NCBI GenBank assembly: GCA_963707875.1
Contig: CAVPRU010000002.1
Location: 438,442 to 502,441, forward strand
DNA length: 64,000 nt
Direction: 5' to 3'
From: SZUA-320 sp963707875
GTDB lineage: Bacteria; Gemmatimonadota; Gemmatimonadetes; Gemmatimonadales; GWC2-71-9
Part shown: positions 44,433-52,031 of the stretch, piece by piece
How the letters are laid out: every line of letters begins with the position of its first letter
Numbering within the stretch: position 1 is the first letter of the stretch
Made by a program: the position numbers and the translations under genes
The notes under the pieces: generated by a model
Told to the model about the DNA's origin: nothing
Databases searched by the model: none
What the model saw: only the letters and a program-made list of their open reading frames with translations

Positions 44433-45547
44433 ATGCGGTTTGCTTCCCCTCTCTTCGCTTGTCTGATCTCCGCCCTTCCGGCTTGTGGTAGCGGGACGAC
44501 TGACATCATCGACCCACCGCCACCGCCCCCCGTCAACGAAATCACCGTCCGGCTGCTCCCGGACACCGCAGACGTTGCGACCGCCGGCGTGCTCGGATGG
44601 TCCAATGGGATACCGGCGGCGCAACTGCGGCTGGTGAACCCGGGGACGGGCGATACGGTCGTCGCCGTCACCTCGGGCCCCGATGGCAGTGTCAAGCTGG
44701 TGTCGGTGCCGGCCGGCAGCTACGACCTGTGGGTGCATCGCTGGCTCTCGGCCGCGGAACTGGCTGGCCGGGCCCTGGCCGATGACGCGATCGGGTTCGT
44801 GACCGTGCGAAGGGCATTTCGAGTCACGGGTAGCGGGTTTGAGACGACGGTTCGAGTGCCGGCGAGCCGCAGGGGAGCCCTGGTCTTTGCAGAGCTTGCG
44901 ATGGAACCGGGGGATAACCCGGCCACAGGGAGCTACGACTTCGGGGGCTACCTGGTCATCGCTAACAACGCCGACAGCACCATCTACCTTGATGGCATGT
45001 TGCTGGGTGTTGCCACCTCACAGCCGTCGGAGATCCCTGGGGCTCCGTGTGCCGAGCGGGTGGCGTGGATCGCGAACCCGAACGGGCTGTGGACGTCGGC
45101 CGTGCAGAGGTTTCCTGGGGCCGGGCGGGAGTTTCCGATCGGCCCCGGCGAGCGCCGGATGATCGCGACGGACGCAATCGACCATCGTCCGCTCTACTCT
45201 CAGGGCTACGATCTGCGCGGCGCCGATTTCGAGTTCCGGGGCAGTGCAGATGTTGACAATCCCAATGTCCCAGACATGGCGACCGTGGGCCTCCGAGGGG
45301 ACTTCTTCGGCCACGGGCTCTCTGGGCCCGGAGTGATCTCCGATGTCTGGTTTATCGCTCTCCCCACGGAGATGGCGGGGCTGCAGCAGGGTCTCATGCC
45401 GTTCACCGTCTACCCTTTCCAATTGATGCCGGCTGAGCGCGTCTTGCACGTCGCGTCGAACCTGACGAAGTACGACTATGCCGCCCTGCTCTGCGGTACC
45501 TATGTCCATCCGCGCTTCGACCGAAGTATCGCGATGGTGGTAACCCC
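44433..45547 (+). pseudogene. DUF4876-type lipoprotein, 3' end cut off by an IS element
   Basis: A lipobox-like LISALPACG is followed by a Pro linker, an Ig-like carrier domain and the DUF4876 pattern: YLVIANNADSTIYLDGMLLGVA, FPGAGREFPIGPGERRMIATDAIDHRP, then YDLRGADFEF and DNPNVPDMATV. It aligns end to end with the intact lipoprotein at 56479-57744 up to YVHPRFDRSIAMVV. There it lacks the last ~40 residues and runs into the left terminal repeat of an IS3 element; the open frame simply continues into the transposase. No TonB receptor follows it. Confidence 0.78.
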
Positions 45548-46836
45548 TGGAGTTGACCCGGTTTCGTGGACACTGCACCCTTTGGGGGAAGAGGAGTCCC
45601 GATGCCGAGATCGGACCGAAAGCAAGGGATACCCACCGGAGTTTCGCCGCCAGCTGACCGAGCTGGTACGAGCGGGGCGGACGCCCGAGGAGTCCCTGGC
45701 CCGAGGAGTTCGAACCGTCGGCCCAGACAATCCGGACCTGGATGAGCAGGCGGCCCGGGATGCGGCGAAGTCGGACCGACGGCCTGACGAGCGCCGAGCG
45801 CGACGGAGCTGGCGGCAGCTCCGCCGTGAGCTGCGTCAGGTGAAGCTCGAGCGCGAGATTTTGTCAAAAGCGACGGCCTGGTTCGCACGGGAGACCGGCA
45901 CGATCCCGAGCGGTTCGAACGGAGCTCGGGTTCGTGAGGGATCACCAGGCCGTGTACCCGGTCGCGACGATGTGTCGCGTCCTCCGGGTCTCGCTGCAGC
46001 GGCTTCTATGCCTGGCGCCACCGCGCGCCATCGGTCCGCGCGAGCCAGGATGCGGTGGTGCTGGACGCACGTCCGGCGGTTCCACGCGCGGAGCGGACGG
46101 CACGTACGGGGCGCCGCGGATGGTTCGGCGACCTGCGCGACGTCGGCGAGCGGGTCGGGCAGAAGCGCATCGCACGCCTGATGCAGCCGCGAGCGACTGG
46201 TGGGGGTCAGCCGCCGCCGGGGCATGCGCACGACGCAGCGGGGCGCGGTCGAAACGCAGGCCGTCCCGATCTGGTGCGACGGAAGTTCGCCGCGACCGTG
46301 CCGAATCAGCTGTGGGTGGCGGACATTACCTACGTGCCGACGTGGGCCGGCTTCCTGTATCCTCGCCGATGGTGCTGCGACGTGTTCAGTCGACGGATCG
46401 TGGGCTGGGCGATGGCCACGCACCTGAAGACCGAGCTGGTCCTGGACGCCCTGCACATGGCCGCACAGCAGCGGCGCCCGCAGGGGGTGATTCATCATTC
46501 CGACCGGGGCTGTCAGTACACCGCGCTCGCCTTCGGGCAGCGCTGCCAGGAACTGGGCATCCAGCCGTCCCGCGGCGCGGTGGGCAGCGCCTACGACAAT
46601 GCGATGGCCGAGAAGTTTCTTTGCGACGCTGGAGTGTGAGCTGATCGACCGGCGCTGTTTCCGGACCCACGCCGAGGCGCGGATGGCGATCTTCCGTTAC
46701 ATCGAAGGCTGGTACAACCCCCACCGGCGGCACTCCGAGCTCGGCCAGCCGGTCCCCGCTCGCCTTTGAACGACTCGACGCAAATGCGGCTTGAATCCCA
46801 AGTCGCCGGCCGTGCCACCAAACCGGGTGAACTCCA
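45548..46836 (+). mobile_element. IS3-family insertion sequence, about 1.29 kb
   Basis: Terminal inverted repeats of about 26 bp are visible. The left end reads TGGAGTTGACCCGGTTTCGT from 45548; the right end, read on the reverse strand from 46836, is TGGAGTTCACCCGGTTTGGT. They differ at 3-4 positions, and both ends have the TG...CA form. Between them are OrfA-like and DDE OrfB-like sequences. No target-site duplication is evident (cccc on the left, gtcc on the right). It disrupts the DUF4876 gene. Confidence 0.85.
45601..46769 (+). pseudogene. IS3-family transposase (OrfA plus OrfB), many frameshifts
   Basis: OrfA is recognised by YPPEFRRQLTELVRAGRTPEESLAR, FEPSAQTIRTWM and RRLRRELRQVKLEREILSKATAWFA; it needs two compensating frame changes (near 45706 and 45745). 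OrfB shows SGFYAWRHRAPS, GERVGQKRIARLM, GVSRRRGMRTTQRG, PNQLWVADITYVPTWAGFLY, DVFSRRIVGWAM, VIHHSDRGCQYT and WYNPHRRHSELG. The catalytic DDE residues are present, but in at least three frames. The final break (near 46613, extra T) yields a premature stop at 46639; the true end is 46769. No functional transposase can be made as written. Confidence 0.8.
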
Positions 46837-46886
46837 GTCCTCAGGAGCCGCCGCCCGGCAGCTCCGCGCTTTGGCGATATGGTCGT

Positions 46887-46897
46887 GTTAGGCAACA
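46887..46897 (+). repeat. Left arm of an 11-bp inverted repeat flanking the ATPase unit
   Basis: GTTAGGCAACA here matches, in inverse orientation, TGTTGCCTAAC at 48531-48541. The two arms enclose 1655 bp that contain the low-GC ATPase gene and its repeat array. A GGTC lies at similar distance outside each arm. The left arm begins 50 bp after the end of the IS3 element. Confidence 0.6.
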
Positions 46898-47012
46898 CCG
46901 AGAGGTGATGGGGGGGTCAGGATACACCACGAGAGCTTCAGCTCCACCCTTTGCGTCACCTGGGTGTCCGGTTCACCGGGGCGTACGACCGTGATGGGCC
47001 GGGCCGTTGGCC

Positions 47013-47138
47013 ATGATGGTCTTCGGCGTCGTGTTCACCATCGTTTCAGAGAGGCAGGTGGTGATGGGGGTGCCGATCGTCGTTGTGGTGGTGATCATCA
47101 TCATCATCATTCCAGTGTTGTTTAGCCCAACCACCTAA
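47013..47138 (+). CDS. Possible 41-residue hydrophobic peptide
   Basis: ATG at 47013 (or 47016) to TAA at 47138. The product has a single membrane-spanning stretch made mostly of Val and Ile (PIVVVVVIIIIIIPVLF) encoded partly by an ATC trinucleotide run. There is no clear Shine-Dalgarno and the composition is low-complexity, so it may be chance. If real, it would be a small membrane peptide inside the same inverted-repeat unit as the ATPase. Confidence 0.2.
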   Translation: MMVFGVVFTIVSERQVVMGVPIVVVVVIIIIIIPVLFSPTT

Positions 47139-47223
47139 ACAGGGTCCTCAGAACACTATGAGCCATCCTGAAAAGCGTATTGACATCACAAGTCATTGTA
47201 TGGCAGATGTTTACAACATGCTG

Positions 47224-47229
47224 TATAAT
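47224..47229 (+). promoter_or_regulatory. Perfect -10 box for the ATPase gene
   Basis: TATAAT lies directly before the repeat array, so transcription should begin near 47236, inside the array. The -35 region is poor (TGGCAG at 47201-47206). This layout suits a promoter repressed by a protein bound to the downstream repeats. Confidence 0.5.
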
Positions 47230-47230
47230 A

Positions 47231-47315
47231 ACACAGTGTCTAATTACACAGCACAAACACTGTGTAGTTGCACAGCTTGTAATAACACAGTATACTTGCT
47301 GTGTCTTTACACAGC
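47231..47315 (+). repeat. Iteron-like array: seven ACACAG(T/C) sites in imperfect 39-bp units
   Basis: Heptamers of the form ACACAG(T/C), or its complement, begin at 47231, 47246, 47259 (inverted), 47270, 47285, 47298 (inverted) and 47309. The spacings are 15, 13, 11, then again 15, 13, 11, so the array is two full 39-bp units plus the start of a third, each with two direct sites, one inverted site and the next direct site. A degenerate unit (GCTGTAT at 47220) may precede it. The last site ends 15 bases before the ATPase start codon. Confidence 0.85.
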
Positions 47316-47330
47316 ACGCGAGGGTCAGAA

Positions 47331-48512
47331 ATGCCGGCTTCGACCAATCCATTTCGAATTCATGGTGTTGTATCCGAGGAGTTCTTCACGGACAGAGCGA
47401 AGGAAGTGGAGCAGATACTCAGGATGCTAAAGGAGCCTGCATCAAAACTGCTTGTCTATGGGCCTCGCAGGATAGGGAAGACCTCGGCCCTAGTGAGAGC
47501 AGTTGCTCGCCATCAAGCAACTGGTGGAGTCGCGTTTCTGGCAGATCTGTCAACAGCTTCTACGATTGTCGATATTGCGAACCGGATTCTCGAGGCTGCG
47601 GGCCAGGCGCTGGGGAGAAAATGGCGCGATTCGATTAATGAATTTGTTGAGCGCCTCGGAATGAGCATCACACTTACGCCCGACCCGGCAACGGGGCTCA
47701 TTCTTCCTAGCCTAGAAGTGTCACTTCGCTCCTCGCCGCTCGAAGACCAACGGGACTCACTTTCAAAGACCTTGAATTCGATCGACGCACTAGCGGCATC
47801 GCGCCAGACACCCATTGGCATCGTGTTGGACGAGTTCCAAGAGATCCAGCGGTTCGGCGGCGAGACAGCAGAGTGGCATCTCCGGGGAATCATCCAGCAC
47901 CACCAGAACGTGAGTTACGTCCTGGCAGGGTCACAGGCCCATCTCATTGAGCGAATGCTGGAAAAGGGTCGGGCCTTCTACGGGCTAGCGGATCAATTGC
48001 AGTTTGGGCCGATTGACGAGGCTCACATGTCCACTTGGATTGACGATAGAATGACAACAGGGGGCGTGAAGGCAAAAGGCGTTGGCGCACAGATCGTAGC
48101 ATTGGCAGGCCCGAGAACCAGGGACGTCGTCCAGGTCGCACGCCAGTGCTTCGACAATTGCAAGATCGAGGGACAGGTTGCTGACAAGGATGTCGCAAAG
48201 GCATTTGATGATGTCGTGGCGGAGCAAGAGCCTCTCTTTCAGTCGCTCTGGAGTAGCCTAACGGTCCAACAGCAAAATGTATTGAGGGCAATAGCTGCCG
48301 ACCGAGTAGGGCTAACGACAGGCGCGTCGCTAAAGCAGTTTGGGCTTACAAGTAGCGGTGCTGTCACGAACACCGCTACATCGATGATCGATGCAGGGCA
48401 CTTGGAAAGGTCTTCGAGTTCAACAGGCTATTCATTTGAGAGCCCATTCTTCCGTCGCTGGGTTAGGGCAAATACTCTCGGCGATTTGGGCGCATCGCAG
48501 ATAATGAGCTAG
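47331..48512 (+). CDS. Stand-alone AAA+ ATPase of the archaeal-ATPase/STAND type with winged-helix C-terminus
   Basis: A 393-residue protein. Walker A is GPRRIGKTS (44-52), and Walker B is IGIVLDEF (162-169) followed by QEIQRFGG. An LAGSQ sensor-like strand (about 197) is followed by a C-terminal winged-helix-like region (about 315-385, VLRAIAADRVGLTTGASLKQFGLTSSGAVTNTATSMIDAGHL). The AAA+ plus winged-helix layout resembles Orc1/Cdc6 and archaeal-type selfish ATPases. Codon use and GC are clearly lower than all neighbours, so it was acquired recently. GAGGG precedes the ATG. It is intact although genes on both sides are frameshifted. It probably binds the repeat array ahead of it, as autorepressor or as an initiator; its function is otherwise unknown. 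Confidence 0.8.
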   Translation: MPASTNPFRIHGVVSEEFFTDRAKEVEQILRMLKEPASKLLVYGPRRIGKTSALVRAVARHQATGGVAFLADLSTASTIVDIANRILEAAGQALGRKWRDSINEFVERLGMSITLTPDPATGLILPSLEVSLRSSPLEDQRDSLSKTLNSIDALAASRQTPIGIVLDEFQEIQRFGGETAEWHLRGIIQHHQNVSYVLAGSQAHLIERMLEKGRAFYGLADQLQFGPIDEAHMSTWIDDRMTTGGVKAKGVGAQIVALAGPRTRDVVQVARQCFDNCKIEGQVADKDVAKAFDDVVAEQEPLFQSLWSSLTVQQQNVLRAIAADRVGLTTGASLKQFGLTSSGAVTNTATSMIDAGHLERSSSSTGYSFESPFFRRWVRANTLGDLGASQIMS

Positions 48513-48530
48513 TGAGCCGACGGTTGTAGC

Positions 48531-48541
48531 TGTTGCCTAAC
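48531..48541 (+). repeat. Right arm of the inverted repeat flanking the ATPase unit
   Basis: TGTTGCCTAAC is the exact reverse complement of the arm at 46887-46897 and lies 18 bases after the ATPase stop. GC-rich host-like sequence resumes immediately after it. A short GC hairpin (CGGACC-CCC-GGTCCG, 48571-48585) follows. Confidence 0.6.
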
Positions 48542-48656
48542 GGGGACCGTCCAGCGACTCGCGCCAACCACGGACCCCCGGTCCGGTGCTGGTCATCGGG
48601 CGCCTACCCACAGGTTGTTCGGGATGATCGGCCTAGCGCTCGGGCTGTCGCGGCAG

Positions 48657-51599
48657 TTACTGCCGGGCGGCGAGCTTCTGGAACCGGGGATTGCTCCGGA
48701 GAGCGTCCCAGGTGGGGTCCACCCGGAGCCAGCCGGGCGAGATGTAGTAGGGTACCGCCAACAGCGTTTCCAGGACATCGATCGCCCGGTCCGGCTTGCC
48801 GGCCAGGGTGTAGATCCGGGCCAGCTGGTGGGCGTTGTACGGGCCGGAGAATCCGTCCTGGGAGATCGGCAACAGTGCCGCTGATCGCTCGCCGGCCCGG
48901 ATCGCCTCGTCGAATCGGCCGGCGTACGCCAGCGCCACGCCCGGAGAGCGCCAGCAGGTAATTGTCGTCCGGAACCTCTTCCAACAACTTCTGGTAGATC
49001 GTGACAGCGGAGTCCCCGTGGATTCTGGAGCGCGCCAGATCGCCCTTCAGGTAGTACAGCGCTGCCGAGATGGTGGCCCGCCCCGCGTCGTCGGTGCCGA
49101 AGGCCTGGAGCGGAAGCCGAAGGACCAGCGCCTGGGACTCGTCCGAGAGTGCCCAGTAGGTGTCCCAGCTCAGCGCCATGTGGGCGGCGACGGCGATCGG
49201 CTCGGTGACCCGGGTCGCCTCGGCCAGCACTTCGCGGGCCCGGGGCAGGTCTCCCTGGCCCAGATAGACCATCGCCTTGCCCTGCCACATGGGAATCAGG
49301 GTTGGATGCTGCACCAGGACCCGATCGACTTCTTCCAGGGCTTCAGGATACCGGCGCATCCAGATCAGTGCCGTGGCCAACCCCGGGGATCGCGACTTCG
49401 GATCCAGGGCTACTACCCGTCGGCCCAGGGTCACCACTTCCTCCCAGCGTCCCGCCCCGCGACTGGCACTGGCCTCCGCGTTCAGGAGTCCCCACGTGGT
49501 TCGGGCTTCGCCGGAGGCCTTCGGTGAGATAGGTCATGGCCCCCGCAGCGTCTCCCAGCACGTTCAGATGGTAGGAGCCGAGGGCGAGGAAAGTCTCCGG
49601 TGCACTCGGGCGCCAGGGCCTCTGCCCGCTCCGCCGCTCGACGGGCCGCCTCTGCCGCGGCCCGGCTCGGAGTGGCGAAGTACTGGGTGGAGTACGCGCG
49701 GCTCAAGTCAGCCAACGCCAGGGCAAACCCGGAATCGAGGGCCACGGCCCGTTCCAGCAATTCCCGCTCGGCCAGAAGGCCCGCCCCACTGCCGGAGCCG
49801 CCGGCGGCCTTGGCCTTCAGGTAGGTGTCCCAGGCGGCCAGGTTGGTGGTGGGCCGACGGGTGAGCTCCTGCTGTCCCCCGGCGCCGAGCTGGATGTTGA
49901 GCGCCGTGGCGACCCGTCGGGCCACATCGGCCTGGACCTGGAAGACGTCGGTCAGGTCGGCATCGAACGGCCTGCTGCCACTTGACGGCCCCCGTGCGGA
50001 CTTCGATCAGTTCGGGCACCACCTGCACCCGCCCGCCGGTCTCACCCGACCTGATCCAGGAGACGGTGGCCGACAGCAGGTACTCCACGTTCAGCTCTTT
50101 GCCGATGTCGGCCGGCGACTTCGTCGTCTCCCGATACTGATCCGAGCTGCTCCGGGCAATGACCTGGAAGCCCTCGATGTTGCTGAGCGTCCCCCGGATC
50201 TGATCGGCGACTCCATCCACGAAGTAGGCGTCGTCGGCCGCCCCGCGGTTGGTGAACGGGAGCACCGCCAGCCGGACTCCGCCTCCGGCGGTGCCCGAGC
50301 CGCCCGCGGTGGCGAGCGACATGGCGACGACTCCCCAGAGGGCAATCGCCAGGAACCCGCCGAGGGCGGCGTTGGTCCAGGTGAGCAGCCGTCCCACCAG
50401 TCCCTGCTGCGCGCCCGTGGCCCGGGCCTGTTCCGCCCGCCCAGTCATCACCAGCACCGCGGCGCCGATGGCCAGCAATCCGACGCCAGTCCCAGGGTCC
50501 ACATCGGCAGACCGCGCTGGCGGGAGAGAATGAAGGCAAGGGCCAGGCTGGCGGCTGAACCGATGCTGAAGAGTCCCCAGACCAGGACCGGCGATGGCCC
50601 GGCAGTGGACACCGGTGCGGTGGCCCCGCTTCGGGTGCCCTCGAGGGCCGCGCCGAGTTCGGCAGCCAGCTGGGCACTGCTCTGCTGCCGATCGGCGGCG
50701 GTCTTGGCCAGCGCCCGCGCTACCGCATGGGAGACTGCCACCGGGAGGTTGGGCCGGGTGGCGGTCAGTGGCCTGGCCGGTTCGGTCAGGCTCCGGGTCA
50801 TGATGGCCTGAGCGGTGGGGCCGGTGAAGGGCGGCTCGCCGGCCAGCATCTCGTACAGGACAGCACCCAGGGCATAGATGTCGGCCCGGGCATCCACGTT
50901 GGGGCCACCCATCGCCTGCTCGGGACTCATGTACTGCGGGGTTCCCACCGCCAGGCCGGTCTTGGTCAACGCCTCGCCCGTGGCGCCCAGGGCGCGGGCA
51001 ATGCCGAAGTCGGCCACCAGGGCATGGCCACCGCTGAGCAGGATGTTTGCCGGCTTGATGTCCCGGTGGACGATCCCCCGCTCGTGGGCATGGGCCAGCG
51101 CCTCGGCGACTTCACGGGCCAGTCGCACCGCCTCCTCGACCGGCATCTGGCCCTCACGCCGCATCCTGGCCTGGAGCGACTCGCCCTCGATGTAGGGCAT
51201 GACGTAGTACAGCACCCCACCGGCCTCGCCGGAGTCGTACATCGGCAGGATGTGGGGGTGACTCAGCTGAGCCGCGATCTCGACTTCGCGAAGAAACCGG
51301 TCGGCACCCAGGGTGGCGGCCAGTTCGGGCCGCATGACCTTGACCGCCACCTTGCGGCGGTGCTTGGTGTCGGTGGCCAGGTACACGGTGGCCATCCCGC
51401 CTTCCCCGACAATCCGCTCGACCTGGTACCGCTCTCCCAGGGCCCGGCGCACCTGGTCCACTTCGACCGTTCCGGTGGCCTGGGTGCGAGCAGGTACCCC
51501 CGGTTCGGTGGGGGTGGCGGTGCCGCAGTGGAGGCAGAAATGCGCCTCCTCCGAGAGTGGGGTATGACACGCTGGGCACGCGCGGGCAGCTGTCGCCAT
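48657..51599 (-). pseudogene. Transmembrane Ser/Thr protein kinase with TPR region, about five frameshifts
   Basis: From the ATG at 51599 it begins with a zinc-ribbon (CPACHTPL...FCLHCG). A full Hanks-type kinase follows: GEGGMATVY, VAVKVM, HRDIKPANIL, VADFGIARA and GTPQYMSPEQ. Two or more membrane helices come next, then a FlgO/adenylate-cyclase-associated-like domain (LAVLPFTNRGAADDAYFVDGVADQI) and TPR-like helices to a stop at 48657. Frame changes are needed near 50490, 49970, 49600, 49505 and 48940. Reconstructed length is about 980 residues. The kinase domain itself is intact, so a truncated soluble kinase could still be made. Confidence 0.8.
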
Positions 51600-51705
51600 C
51601 AACCGTCCATGAAGGAGAAGAACTGCTGTCTGGGAGAACGATCCAATCAAGTCACACCAGGGGCCACAGGCAAGCAGGCCCCCGGTTCTTTGCTAGGCCT
51701 CCGGT

Positions 51706-51880
51706 TCAGCAGGCCCAGAGTTTGGGATCGTTGACGATCGATTGGCTCAGTTGCTTGGCGCTGACAATGTCGGTGATCGAAATCCGACCGCCGGGTTTGA
51801 GGACCCGGAACATCTCCTCAATCACCTTCCGCTTCCGGAAGGAGAGGTTGATGACCCCGTTGGAGTTCAGAATCGGAGTC
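51706..51880 (-). pseudogene. Fragment of an ArsM-like methyltransferase gene with conserved in-frame TGA
   Basis: About 160 bp match codons 158-210 of the ArsM-like gene at 59.2-60.0 kb (SNGVINLSFRKRKVIEEMF to NDPKLWA). I count about 15 base differences, all at silent third positions, until Ser209 is replaced by Cys. The next codon is TGA in both copies, followed by ACCGGAGG here and ATCGGAGG there, after which the similarity ends. So this is a remnant of a diverged but previously functional homolog, not a recent duplicate. Confidence 0.8.
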
Positions 51881-51910
51881 ACGTTGGTTCCCTGAATCCC
51901 GATCTGGCTT

Positions 51911-51965
51911 GTGGTGGGTCGATTGGGGTATCGATTGCAGGTGCCGGAACCCGACGTTCGCGCGG
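51911..51965. repeat. Copy A of a dispersed sequence also present at 59043-59087
   Basis: GTGGTGGGTCGATTGG is followed, after 15-20 bases, by CGGAACCCGACGTTCGCG; the copy at 59043-59087 has GTGGTGGGTCGATTGG and CGGAACCCGACATTCGCG closer together. Each copy lies beside ArsM-like sequence (upstream of the fragment here, downstream of the gene there). Nothing else convincing is seen between 51600 and 52031. Confidence 0.6.
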
Positions 51966-52031
51966 GGTTGATCAAGACGCCGCAGCCTATCGCCCAGCCT
52001 TGACACGCTCCGGGGATCTGCCCGCCTCACA

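Larger units (their letters stand above)
46838..47330. other. Intergenic region before the ATPase gene
   Basis: It holds, in order, the right flank of the IS, one arm of an 11-bp inverted repeat (46887-46897), a possible 41-residue hydrophobic ORF (47013-47138), and an AT-rich promoter and repeat array (47180-47315). Base composition falls sharply from about 47100 onward. Confidence 0.6.

Noticed and set aside
45601..46181. A genuine lipoprotein-transposase fusion protein
   Set aside because: The long ORF results from the IS landing in a compatible frame and from frameshifts inside the transposase; the terminal repeat lies at the junction.
47231..47315. CRISPR array
   Set aside because: The repeats are 7-bp sites in imperfect 39-bp units without unique spacers or cas genes; they behave as a binding-site array.
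47122..47352. 76-codon reverse-strand ORF with Cys/Thr/Val-rich translation
   Set aside because: It is the reverse reading of the AT-rich repeat array and promoter; its apparent cysteines come from the repeated CTGTGT sites.
46838..48675. Integron gene cassette with attC sites
   Set aside because: GTTAGGC and GCCTAAC core-like sequences flank the ATPase, but neither side shows the second core site and the folded attC between them, and no integrase is present. Kept only as an inverted repeat.
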